Assembly: GCA_903951445.1 (NCBI GenBank)
Contig: CAJBBZ010000276.1
Location: 1 to 64,000 of the forward strand
DNA length: 64,000 nt
Direction of reading: 5' to 3'
DNA from: an uncultured beta proteobacterium
GTDB taxonomy: Bacteria; Pseudomonadota; Gammaproteobacteria; Burkholderiales; Burkholderiaceae_C
Numbering within the stretch: position 1 is the first letter of the stretch; each line of letters starts with the position of its first letter. A program made the translations under genes and the position numbers. Shown here one piece after another: positions 1-5,582 of the stretch. Below the pieces are notes generated by a model. The model did no database searches and had not been told where the DNA came from. It saw only the letters and a program-made list of their open reading frames with translations.

Positions 1-285
1 ATGCAAACCGTAATGCGCCAGGGCCACCAGGCAGTGGAACCACAGGTCCGCCACCTCGCCCACTAGCTTGCTGGGGTCACCGCCGTGGTCTAGGTCCTTA
101 GCGGCCATCACCACTTCAGTGGCCTCTTCGCCGATTTTCTTTAAAAAGGCGTCCGGCCCTTTGTCAAAGAGGCGCGCGACATAGCTGGTCTGCGGGTCGC
201 CGCCGTGCGCGACTTTGCGACTTTCGATGAGGGCGGCCAATTGCGCTAGCGCATCTTGTGAAATTTCTTTGCCCGAACTGTCCAT
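1..285 (-). CDS. hisE: Phosphoribosyl-ATP pyrophosphatase HisE (partial at window edge)
   Basis: Second step of histidine biosynthesis, hydrolysing phosphoribosyl-ATP to phosphoribosyl-AMP and pyrophosphate in the cytosol. The visible 95 codons start at ATG 285 and run off the left edge, so the C-terminus and stop are not seen. The MazG-like HisE signature is clear: ARLFDKG near residue 37, the acidic metal-binding helix [12 protein letters not shown] (residues 52-63) and [15 protein letters not shown] (76-90). The ATG follows the hisI stop codon with no gap, so the two are probably translated together. The family assignment is secure; only the missing end is unknown. Confidence 0.95.
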   Translation of the reverse strand, partial: MDSSGKEISQDALAQLAALIESRKVAHGGDPQTSYVARLFDKGPDAFLKKIGEEATEVVMAAKDLDHGGDPSKLVGEVADLWFHCLVALAHYGLH

Positions 286-684
286 TTAATTGCCTTTGGG
301 GTAAATCGTTGCAGGGTCTTTGAGCACCGGCTCCACCGGCTGCCACTGCCCCTTGTGCAGCATGCTGAAAAAACAACTGTGGCGCCCGGTATGGCAGGCA
401 ATGCCGGGCTCGTGGCCCTGCTGGGTGACGGTGAGCAGCACCACGTCGGCATCGCAATCGATACGGATTTCGTGCACCAACTGCACATGGCCGGACTCTT
501 CGCCCTTGTGCCACAACTTTTTGCGCGAGCGGCTGAAATACACCGCACGGCCCAGCTCCACCGTCTTTTGCAGCGCCTCGCGGTTCATCCAGGCAAACAT
601 CAGCACGTCTTTGCTGCCCTGCTCTTGGGCAATAACGGGTACTAGGCCCTGGGCGTCCCATGTGATGGCGTCTAAATAGGTCAT
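286..684 (-). CDS. hisI: Phosphoribosyl-AMP cyclohydrolase HisI
   Basis: Third step of histidine biosynthesis, opening the adenine ring of phosphoribosyl-AMP. From the ATG at 684 it gives 132 residues, the normal size for a stand-alone HisI. Metal-binding motifs are present: DCDAD at residues 76-80 and the cysteines C97 (ACHTGR) and C104 (SCF). The frame is open upstream to an ATG at 780, but those 32 extra residues do not look like HisI, so the internal ATG ([10 protein letters not shown]) was chosen. It is separated from hisF by about 5.2 kb of integron and toxin-antitoxin DNA, so it must be transcribed through that DNA or from its own promoter. Confidence 0.95.
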   Translation of the reverse strand: MTYLDAITWDAQGLVPVIAQEQGSKDVLMFAWMNREALQKTVELGRAVYFSRSRKKLWHKGEESGHVQLVHEIRIDCDADVVLLTVTQQGHEPGIACHTGRHSCFFSMLHKGQWQPVEPVLKDPATIYPKGN

Positions 685-773
685 GGAGTGGGATGTTAAG
701 GGCTGTTGTTGATCGTAATGGGGCACAGGCCATGGGTCGCTATATGAAAACACTCTTTCATTTGCACCACTTC

Positions 774-802
774 TTGCCAAATTTTGCCAAGAACCCTACA
801 CT
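774..802 (+). promoter_or_regulatory. Putative sigma70-type promoter for parD
   Basis: TTGCCA (774-779), a 17-bp spacer and TACACT (797-802) lie directly upstream of parD. The expected transcription start would be at about the ATG at 809, which would make the transcript leaderless or favour the ATG at 818. Match to consensus is moderate; this is a sequence-based prediction only. Confidence 0.4.
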
Positions 803-808
803 TTCTCC

Positions 809-1060
809 ATGAGCACCATGAATATCTCTATCCCCGCCGCCCTCAAAACTTTCGTTGACGAACAGGTCAGCCAACAGGGTTATGGCAGCAGCAGCGAGTA
901 TGTGCGCGAGCTGATTCGCAAAGATCAGGATATGCGGCAGTTGCACAGCTTGCTTTTGGAAGGTGCTCGCTCTGCGCCCACCCAAGCCGTTAAGCCCAAT
1001 TACTTCGACAGTCTGCGCGATCGGGTGCGCAAATCAGCAGAGTCCCGCAGCAAGTCGTGA
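809..1060 (+). CDS. parD: ParD-family type II antitoxin
   Basis: Small 83-residue ribbon-helix-helix antitoxin of the ParD (CC2985) type. The N-terminal part (MNISIPAALKTFVDEQ then GYGSSSEYVRELIRKDQ) is the typical DNA-binding beta-strand and two helices; the C-terminal half would wrap around and neutralise ParE. An alternative start is the ATG at 818, which begins exactly at the conserved MNISIP. The stop overlaps the GTG start of the ParE reading frame, as in functional parDE operons. The partner toxin downstream is frameshifted, so this antitoxin appears to be an orphan. It is on the opposite strand to the other island genes. Confidence 0.85.
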   Translation: MSTMNISIPAALKTFVDEQVSQQGYGSSSEYVRELIRKDQDMRQLHSLLLEGARSAPTQAVKPNYFDSLRDRVRKSAESRSKS

Positions 1061-1385
1061 AAGCCAAACCAATTATCCCGCGCCAATCGGTCAGCAGGGA
1101 TATTGATGAGGCGCTTGCCTACTACCTAGACGAGGGCGCGGCGGGGGCGGCACTTGGGTTTATTGAGCTGTAGAGCATGCCTTTACCCACATCAGCCGCC
1201 AACCGGGAACCGGCTCTCCACGCTACGCCCACGAACTGAACTTACCTGGATTGAGAACCTGGCTTCTCACGCCCTACCCGCATTTGGTGTTCTATCTGGA
1301 GCGACCCGATCACATTGATGTTTGGCGTGTGCTGCACGGGCGCCGTGACATTCCGGCCTGGTTGCTTGAAGCCGAAGTTGGGTAG
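1057..1385 (+). pseudogene. parE: ParE-family toxin, inactivated by a one-base frameshift
   Basis: Starting at GTG 1057 the frame reads VKAKPIIPRQSVSRDIDEALAYY and then meets TAG at 1171. Shifting frame at about 1168 restores a perfect ParE C-terminus: AFTHISRQPGTGSPRYAHEL, then LRTWLLTPYPHLVFYLER, HIDVWRVLHGRRDIPAWL, ending at TAG 1383-1385. Restoring one base after GAG at 1167 would join the two halves without a stop. ParE toxins poison DNA gyrase; here the toxin is broken while the antitoxin is intact. A sequencing error cannot be excluded. Confidence 0.85.
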
Positions 1386-1508
1386 CGAACATGCAATAAG
1401 CCCCATACCTGCTCCCTAAGGCCCCATTGCCCGCGCCCGGATGCGCTCGGTGGCCAAAGCGGGCAAAGCCAAGGTGCGTGAATTGGTCGGATATTGGGCA
1501 AGCTTTAT

Positions 1509-1657
1509 TCATATTTCTCCGCGAAAGAGATCAAGCTCGGCTTCATATTCAATCCTGGCGTGAAAGCCGTCAACCGTCATGGTGTTCATGGTTCTACTCC
1601 GTGCTGGTCTAACCAATTGCGAATGCTTGCGACAGCCGTTGAACGCAGGGTAGGCAG
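1509..1657 (-). pseudogene. Remnant of a HicA-HicB toxin-antitoxin pair
   Basis: Two tiny overlapping fragments. From ATG 1589 the frame reads MNTMTVDGFHARIEYEAELD then LFRGEI and stops at 1509; this matches the N-terminus of long-form HicB antitoxins, and the rest of HicB is absent. Just upstream, another frame ends in TLRSTAVASIRNWLDQHGVEP with a TGA that overlaps the HicB ATG by four bases (ATGA), as in real hicAB operons, and resembles a HicA tail. Both are far too short to work. The HicB match is fairly strong, the HicA match tentative. Positions 1386-1508 downstream show no recognisable gene. Confidence 0.55.
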
Positions 1658-1662
1658 TGACC

Positions 1663-2070
1663 TCACCCGTTGCCCCAAAGTTTGAAGGGAATGTACGGAG
1701 CGGCGTTGGCGAAGTCCTTGTCCACGGACAACAGATTGAGCTCATAGCGACCGCAAAGCTGTATGAGTATTGCATCCATGGTGCCGACTTGCACTCCGTT
1801 TCTACGACAGACGTTTCGGACTTCGGCAGCACCTAGGTGATCCTGCCTGTCGGGCTGAATCAGTGGCAAAGTGCCGAAGCGTTGGATGATTGCCTCTCTC
1901 GCCTTGGGACCGCTGAAACCTTGCAGAAGCTCCTGCAAGACTAGGCCAGTCGTCACGACCGAGTCAGCGCCGTCCAGTGCCTCGCGCAGCGCGATAACTT
2001 CTCTGGACTCAACTGATCCGTCGCGCCTGAGCGCAAGAGACCAAACACTGGTGTCGACAAGTAAGGTCAC
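1663..2070 (-). CDS. vapC: VapC-family PIN-domain ribonuclease toxin
   Basis: A 135-residue PIN-domain toxin, a Mg-dependent endoribonuclease that cuts RNA (tRNA or rRNA in studied members) when the antitoxin is lost. The acidic catalytic residues expected of PIN domains are visible: D6 (VDTSVW), E47 (LQELLQG), D99 (GTMDAILI) and D117 (SVDKDF). Its ATG overlaps the antitoxin stop by four bases. All key residues are kept, so the module looks functional. It directly abuts the HicAB remnant. Confidence 0.9.
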   Translation of the reverse strand: MTLLVDTSVWSLALRRDGSVESREVIALREALDGADSVVTTGLVLQELLQGFSGPKAREAIIQRFGTLPLIQPDRQDHLGAAEVRNVCRRNGVQVGTMDAILIQLCGRYELNLLSVDKDFANAAPYIPFKLWGNG

Positions 2071-2267
2071 GATCGTGAGCGCTCCGCCTTGTAGTCATAG
2101 CTTGCGTCCCAGTCAAGCTTGCCAAAAAGCTCTGAGACGCGCCTTTGCTCCCGGCGCGCAACGAACTCCTTGAGCGCGAGCGTTACGGCCGCCTTCTTCG
2201 TGGGCTCTCCACTGACGGCGACTACCCGGTCAAGCAAGTCCGGATCTAGAGCGAGATTAGTAGCCAT
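2067..2267 (-). CDS. vapB: VapB-type antitoxin (66 residues)
   Basis: A small antitoxin starting MATNLALDPDLLDRVVAVSG and continuing with TKKAAVTLALKEFVARREQRR, the pattern of the VapB family (DUF2191-like) that pairs with PIN toxins. A good ribosome site (AGGAG) sits about 9 bases before the ATG at 2267. The acidic/aromatic tail LFGKLDWDASYDYKAERS is the usual toxin-binding segment. It overlaps vapC by four bases. An attC site lies just upstream (2337-2400), so vapBC begins as an integron cassette would. Confidence 0.85.
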   Translation of the reverse strand: MATNLALDPDLLDRVVAVSGEPTKKAAVTLALKEFVARREQRRVSELFGKLDWDASYDYKAERSRS

Positions 2268-2336
2268 GTGTAGTACTCCTTGTGTGGAAGTCTACACAGA
2301 GATACTAGAAAGTGCAAATTGACGCTGGAATTTGCT

Positions 2337-2400
2337 GCTTAACGTCGAAGTCAAGCCGCGACGCGCTTGCGCGTTATCGCACTTGGACGACCTGTTAAAT
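2337..2400 (-). other. attC recombination site (integron cassette end)
   Basis: Read on the minus strand: R'' core ATTTAAC (2394-2400), inner boxes with partial complementarity (GTCGTCCAAG against CTTGACTTCGAC, with the extra unpaired base typical of L boxes), a GC-rich central stem ACGCGC-AAGC-GCGT, and the R' core GTTAAGC (2337-2343). Cores fit RYYYAAC and GTTRRRY and the 64-bp length is normal for attC. The small BrnA-like frame reads through it and stops at 2351, a common arrangement in cassettes. Confidence 0.65.
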
Positions 2401-2551
2401 TTCGGACCACTTCCATGCGAAGCGCTGCATTGATCCGCGACTGATAGCCAACCGTTGTCGATTTAAAGAACTCCAAATTGTCCGCATCCAAACGGACTCC
2501 AACATTTGTCGCATCGGCATGATTTGAATTGCTTATTGATAATGCGACCAC
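2351..2551 (-). pseudogene. BrnA-like antitoxin fragment reading into an attC site
   Basis: A 66-codon frame with a possible GTG start at 2551, inside the end of yoeB. Its core (VGVRLDADNLEFFKS, then GYQSRINAALRMEV) matches the C-terminal DNA-binding part of BrnA antitoxins, but the N-terminal toxin-binding half is missing and no BrnT partner is adjacent. The last 16 codons are the attC site itself. It is either a truncated antitoxin or a small stand-alone DNA-binding protein; I favour a remnant. Confidence 0.5.
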
Positions 2552-2796
2552 ATACGCAAAACCTTCACGATTTTTTCTTCTTGGAGAATTTCGTAAACAA
2601 GGCGGTGCTGAATATTGACTCTTCGAGAGTACGCCCCGGATAAATCCCCAACAAGTTTCTCGTACGGTGGAGGATTTTGAAATGGATTTTCCTTGATGAT
2701 GGCAAGTAACTCTTGCGCCTTGCTTTTCAAGCCACTTGCAGCTAGTTCTTGGGCATCTTTTTGTGCATGCTTGGCATAGACCATTTCCCAACTCAC
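2533..2796 (-). CDS. yoeB: YoeB/Txe-family mRNA interferase toxin
   Basis: An 87-residue RelE-superfamily toxin that cleaves mRNA at the ribosome. The family signature is visible throughout: KDAQELAASGLKSKAQELL, NPFQNPPPYEKLVGDLSGAYSRR split over residues 37-60, INxQHRLVYEI and the C-terminal VLRMWSHY whose His-Tyr end is the conserved catalytic tail of YoeB. It overlaps the antitoxin gene by four bases. Length and motifs are complete, so it is likely active. Overlapping its 3' end is the BrnA-like fragment in another frame. Confidence 0.92.
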   Translation of the reverse strand: MSWEMVYAKHAQKDAQELAASGLKSKAQELLAIIKENPFQNPPPYEKLVGDLSGAYSRRVNIQHRLVYEILQEEKIVKVLRMWSHYQ

Positions 2797-3035
2797 CAGT
2801 CAAGCTCCTTGGCACAAGTTTCAGGTGTCTGTGCCATACCTTCTTTGATCGACTCACGCATGCCTTGAACGGAGAGCAGGTGCAGCGTTTCTTGGATGGC
2901 TTGCCAATCCTCAGCCGCAAGCAGCACTGCATCGTGACGCTTGCCTGCAATGGTTATTGGTTGATGGGACTCTGCGGCTTGGTCCAGCAGCCGGTAGAGA
3001 TTTGCGCGTGCTTCGCTTGCTGTGAGAGTTTGCAT
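2793..3035 (-). CDS. yefM: YefM/Phd-family antitoxin
   Basis: An 80-residue antitoxin beginning MQTLTASEARANLYRLLDQA, the standard Phd/YefM N-terminal DNA-binding fold, followed by ITIAGKRHDAVLLAAEDW and an extended C-terminus that covers the YoeB active site. A strong ribosome site (AGGAG) lies 7 bases before the ATG. The complex presumably represses its own promoter, which is clearly visible upstream. Intact pair with yoeB. Confidence 0.9.
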   Translation of the reverse strand: MQTLTASEARANLYRLLDQAAESHQPITIAGKRHDAVLLAAEDWQAIQETLHLLSVQGMRESIKEGMAQTPETCAKELDW

Positions 3036-3046
3036 GATTAGCTCCT

Positions 3047-3084
3047 GTACATAAGAGCGTACGTCTATTGGTACGACTTGTCAA
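3047..3084 (-). promoter_or_regulatory. Promoter and probable autoregulatory site of yefM-yoeB
   Basis: On the minus strand, TTGACA (3079-3084) and TACGCT (3056-3061) are separated by exactly 17 bp, a near-consensus sigma70 promoter. The stretch contains repeated GTAC cores (GTCGTAC, ACGTACG, TGTACA at 3047-3052), resembling the TGTACA palindromes bound by YefM-family antitoxins. Binding by YefM is inferred from the family. Confidence 0.65.
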
Positions 3085-3103
3085 GCTGCAGCCTATTCCG
3101 TTC

Positions 3104-3376
3104 TTAGACCTTGCTCAATCGCTCCGCCATGCGGGTCTGCCAGCCCGGGCCGGTGGCGCGCCAACGCTCGATAACCTCGGCGGGCAGGCGCAAAGAGATG
3201 GGTTTGCGGGGATTGGCTGACACAGGCCGACCGCCTTTGTTCAAGCTGGCGCGTGACAGCATTTCTTCAGTGAGCTCGGGCAAGTCTGCATATTCATCCG
3301 GCGCGATGGCATGCGCATCCACCTGCTGCAAGTTAGACCGCAAGGAGCGGCGCGCTACGGGCTTTTTCACGGTCAT
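3104..3376 (-). CDS. brnA: BrnA-family antitoxin
   Basis: A 90-residue antitoxin with the BrnA layout: basic N-terminus, the linker DAHAIAPDEYADLPELTEEM, then GRPVSANPRKPISLRLPAEV and a C-terminal GPGWQTRMAERL that forms the ribbon-helix-helix DNA-binding part. It neutralises the BrnT ribonuclease. Its start overlaps the end of brnT by 44 bp, a deep overlap typical of brnTA operons. Intact. Confidence 0.9.
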   Translation of the reverse strand: MTVKKPVARRSLRSNLQQVDAHAIAPDEYADLPELTEEMLSRASLNKGGRPVSANPRKPISLRLPAEVIERWRATGPGWQTRMAERLSKV

Positions 3377-3608
3377 TGGCTTTCCTCATGCTAAAAACAT
3401 GGCGATCCGCGCCACGCGGTGTGTATCCCACCACCACCATCCGGCCTGCAAGCAAACCAAAACAAATGATGCGGGTTTCACCATAGTCTTGCCGCGTGTC
3501 TTGAACCTCCAAGGTTGCGCCCGAAAACACGACCGCAGCATCAGCGAAATCCAAACCACGCTGTCGCCATGTTTTTTCACGCTTGGCTGGATCAAAGGTG
3601 ATGCGCAT
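3333..3608 (-). CDS. brnT: BrnT-family ribonuclease toxin
   Basis: A 91-residue BrnT toxin with a RelE-like fold that cuts RNA and blocks translation. The sequence follows the family closely: ITFDPAKREKTWRQRGLDF near the start, the central TRQDYGETRIICFGLLAGRMVVV and the diagnostic C-terminal SMRKANDREKAR. In contrast to most type II pairs, toxin precedes antitoxin, as is normal for brnTA. A short palindrome sits just upstream of the start and probably serves autoregulation. Confidence 0.9.
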   Translation of the reverse strand: MRITFDPAKREKTWRQRGLDFADAAVVFSGATLEVQDTRQDYGETRIICFGLLAGRMVVVGYTPRGADRHVFSMRKANDREKARSAPLLAV

Positions 3609-3614
3609 GGTTAT

Positions 3615-3624
3615 TGTATATACA
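3615..3624 (-). promoter_or_regulatory. Palindrome upstream of brnTA, possible operator
   Basis: TGTATATACA is a perfect 10-bp palindrome 7 bp before the brnT start codon. Its position suits a BrnA operator within an autoregulated promoter. Assignment is by position only. The rest of the 3609-3761 interval shows no gene. Confidence 0.35.
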
Positions 3625-3761
3625 TAAACATAGGTGGTCGCTACCTTGCGGGGAAAGACACGCTACCCGCGCGTGGAGTTGGGGCTAGAGAGGTGCCGCC
3701 TGGTCCTGCGGTCTTGGGGTTTGTAGCGGGGCATGCTGTGAGCCAAACAATTGCGATATGT

Positions 3762-3814
3762 GCCAAACGTTTCTGGCGTCACAAACGTCGCCAGAATTTG
3801 CCTTTGGGTTAGGC
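3762..3814 (-). other. attC-like palindrome
   Basis: On the minus strand it begins GCCTAAC (3808-3814), contains a perfect 8-bp stem TTCTGGCG/CGCCAGAA around a 10-base loop, and ends GTTTGGC (3762-3768). The right core departs from GTTRRRY at one position, so this is either a degenerate attC or an unrelated palindrome. It lies directly beyond a 14-bp fragment of the MITE end. Confidence 0.4.
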
Positions 3815-3828
3815 TTTTTTACAGCCTC

Positions 3829-3956
3829 AACGCTAAGTTCAGCGGCAGTTTTTAGGTTGCCGTTTCATGGAATGCTTTTGCGCAGCAAAACCATAAAACC
3901 GCAATTAAAAAACTGTCCAGCACGCGAAGCGTGCGTGCTACAACTACTTGTTAAAT
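3829..3956 (-). other. attC site of the PhzF cassette
   Basis: Minus strand: R'' core ATTTAAC (3950-3956) containing the phzF stop codon, a long imperfect palindrome (paired blocks CAGTTTTT/AAAAACTG and TTTTGC/GCAAAA), an L' box CCGCTGAACTTAGC, then the GTT of the R' core (3829-3831). At about 128 bp it is of the long attC class. The R'' core is the exact reverse complement of GTTAAAT at the start of the same cassette (4752-4758), which is what circularisation of a real cassette requires. The rest of R' is replaced by a MITE end. Confidence 0.75.
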
Positions 3957-4742
3957 ATAGATTGCACCTTCTAAATAGTTGACGCAGAACCCAGATACAA
4001 AAATTGTTGTGTTTTCGACTTTGCAATACAATACTCCAGATCGATTTGATGCCTGTAAGGCAACCAATTCAGGCTTATTCAGTATTTTAGACCAATAAGG
4101 TGCAAGACCCGCATGAATTGAACCCGTTACCGGATCTTCTATTCCACCATTCGCTGGCCAAAAATACCGAGACACAAAATCAAAATCTTTACCCCTTGCA
4201 GTAACTACTACGTCGAGAGGACCTAACAATTTTAATCTTTCTAAATTAGGCACTACTAGTTTAACTTGCTCTTCGTTCTCCATAACTGCAAAGTAGGCTT
4301 GTTGATTCTTTAAATAAGCAATTGGGCTAATTGATAGACCTCCTTTTAAATTCTCTGGAATTTCTATAAGTTCGACTGGCTCTCTATTTGGGAAAGCCAT
4401 TTTAATTAGACCATTTTCTTCCTTTTTAACTACTACATTACCTACGGCTTTTGCCCAAAACGTAATTTCGGATGAAACAACCCGAGCTGAGAAAATTACA
4501 AAAGCACTCGCCAAGGTTGCGTGCCCGCAAAAATCAATTTCCTTAATCGGAGAAAACCAACGAATTTCAAAAACCCCTGAAGAATTACATACAACAAAAG
4601 CGGTTTCTGACAAATTGTTTTCACTGGCAATACTTTGCATAAGCTCAATAGAAAGCCAACTTTCAAGTAAAACTACAGCAGCTTGATTTCCGCAAAACTG
4701 CTTCGTAGTAAATGCATCAACTATATTAATATTTAACTTCAT
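3951..4742 (-). CDS. PhzF-family isomerase/epimerase-like protein (integron cassette)
   Basis: A 263-residue PhzF-superfamily protein with the diaminopimelate-epimerase fold. The catalytic glutamate region NLSETAFV (E46), the motif DFCGHATLASAF (residues 70-81) and the C-terminal EDPVTGSIHAGLAPYW (202-217) are all present, so it is probably catalytic; the substrate is unknown. The frame extends upstream to 4820, but that part lies in the inserted MITE; the ATG at 4742 starts the conserved MKLNINIVDAFTT. The gene is visibly richer in A and T than the flanking core genes, indicating foreign origin. It is framed by GTTAAAT at 4752 and an attC at 3829-3956. Confidence 0.88.
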   Translation of the reverse strand: MKLNINIVDAFTTKQFCGNQAAVVLLESWLSIELMQSIASENNLSETAFVVCNSSGVFEIRWFSPIKEIDFCGHATLASAFVIFSARVVSSEITFWAKAVGNVVVKKEENGLIKMAFPNREPVELIEIPENLKGGLSISPIAYLKNQQAYFAVMENEEQVKLVVPNLERLKLLGPLDVVVTARGKDFDFVSRYFWPANGGIEDPVTGSIHAGLAPYWSKILNKPELVALQASNRSGVLYCKVENTTIFVSGFCVNYLEGAIYI

Positions 4743-4758
4743 ACTTGCCCTATTTAAC

Positions 4759-4917
4759 GAGGCTGTAAAAAAACCAAACGATTCGCAGAATCCGAATAAC
4801 TTCGAGGGTACTTGCCCCATTTCCCTGCGCGAGATCGTGGCGTATACGCTGTTTTGACGCGTTGATTTTTTGGGTAATCCATCTGGGAATCCTTGAAAAA
4901 CGTTTTTTTACAGCCTC
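4759..4917. mobile_element. MITE-like element with perfect 16-bp terminal inverted repeats
   Basis: A 159-bp segment bounded by GAGGCTGTAAAAAAAC (4759-4774) and its exact reverse complement GTTTTTTTACAGCCTC (4902-4917). Both sides carry AAC on the plus strand (4756-4758 and 4918-4920), a plausible 3-bp target duplication. There is no transposase gene inside. Removing the element and one AAC rebuilds a continuous attC, with the left cassette's L' box joined to GTTAAAT of the PhzF cassette. The ends cannot be assigned to a transposon family by eye. Confidence 0.75.
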
Positions 4918-4971
4918 AACGTTTGAATTCAGCGGCTGCCGAAGGCAGTCCGCTGTAATGAAGGGTTAGGC
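4918..4971 (-). other. attC site of the membrane-protein cassette, split by the MITE
   Basis: Minus strand: R'' core GCCTAAC (4965-4971), L'' box with TTACAGCGGAC, central stem CTGCC-TTCG-GGCAG, L' box CCGCTGAATTCAAAC, then GTT (4918-4920). Stem and box layout match the classical short attC of class 1 cassettes. The R'' core is the exact reverse complement of GTTAGGC (5498-5504) that starts the cassette. The remaining AAAT of R' is found 159 bp away at 4752-4755, beyond the inserted element. Confidence 0.85.
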
Positions 4972-5484
4972 CTACGTGTACGCAGACCAGACTCGCGATG
5001 CGATGAGGAGAAGAAAGCCGACAAGGGTTAGCGCATTGCGAAGATGGTACTGCTGCTGCGTTGCTTTTTTGGCTGGCTCTAACTGGCGCTCCAGTTGATC
5101 AATTGTCTTTGTCAGCTCCGTTACGCGAGCCATGGCCTGTTCAGGCGTGTATGTTCGGCCCGTTGCTTCGTTAATGAGCATTTGGGCCTCGGGTAACTTT
5201 GCAACCATTCCGCCGCGGGCTTCATACGCGTGCAGTTGTCGTTGGTTGATGAGCGTTAGCAGAAGCGCCTTCTCAATGCGCCTGAACCCAGCCACAGCTG
5301 CCAGCACAAGAGTAAGCAGAGCAATGAGTTCTAGCGTGCTGGAATTTATGCCTAGTTGAGATGCCTTGTAGCCTTGACCGATGAAGGCGCAGAGAGCGCA
5401 GATTACGCCAAGAATGAAGTAGTCAAACTTTTCGTTTGAGTCGCGCCAGCTGGCGTAGACCTTGTCACTGCGTTCTGTCGCCAT
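4972..5484 (-). CDS. Three-helix membrane protein of unknown function (integron cassette)
   Basis: A 170-residue protein that I do not recognise. Predicted by eye: two transmembrane helices near residues 21-37 and 51-67, a cytoplasmic-looking region (70-148) with a charged heptad-rich stretch (TELTKTIDQLERQLEPAKK, 123-141) likely to form a coiled coil, and a third helix at 150-166. It is the first cassette next to attI, its stop adjoins the attC R'' core and its ATG lies 14 bp after the GTTAGGC junction. Such single-gene cassettes of unknown membrane proteins are common in chromosomal integrons. Confidence 0.75.
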   Translation of the reverse strand: MATERSDKVYASWRDSNEKFDYFILGVICALCAFIGQGYKASQLGINSSTLELIALLTLVLAAVAGFRRIEKALLLTLINQRQLHAYEARGGMVAKLPEAQMLINEATGRTYTPEQAMARVTELTKTIDQLERQLEPAKKATQQQYHLRNALTLVGFLLLIASRVWSAYT

Positions 5485-5497
5485 GGGTGATCCGTAG

Positions 5498-5580
5498 GCC
5501 TAACGTAATGTAGACCGCAAAACCCGGTTGATACATGTGGGCCGGGTCGATACATCTTGTTGTTGCAATGCCTCCCAGTC
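5498..5580 (-). other. Probable attI site and cassette junction
   Basis: Minus strand GTTAGGC (5498-5504) is the junction core at the start of the first cassette, preceded by ACATTAC. It lies between the start of the decayed integrase gene, which points the other way, and the cassette array, exactly where attI belongs. Only the core can be seen with confidence; the accessory integrase-binding sites and the left edge cannot be delimited by eye. Confidence 0.6.
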
Positions 5581-5582
5581 CC

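Noticed and set aside
1618-1655. Possible attC on the plus strand with cores GTCTAAC and GTTGAAC
   Set aside because: Only about 38 bp long, below the normal attC range, and without paired L boxes; probably chance.
4743-4820. N-terminal extension of the PhzF gene
   Set aside because: These codons lie across the attC core and the MITE end and precede the conserved start, so translation from 4742 is preferred.
4759-4917. Group IIC-attC intron in attC
   Set aside because: Far too short, with no GTGCG-type 5' end or domain V; perfect terminal inverted repeats instead indicate a DNA transposon-type element.
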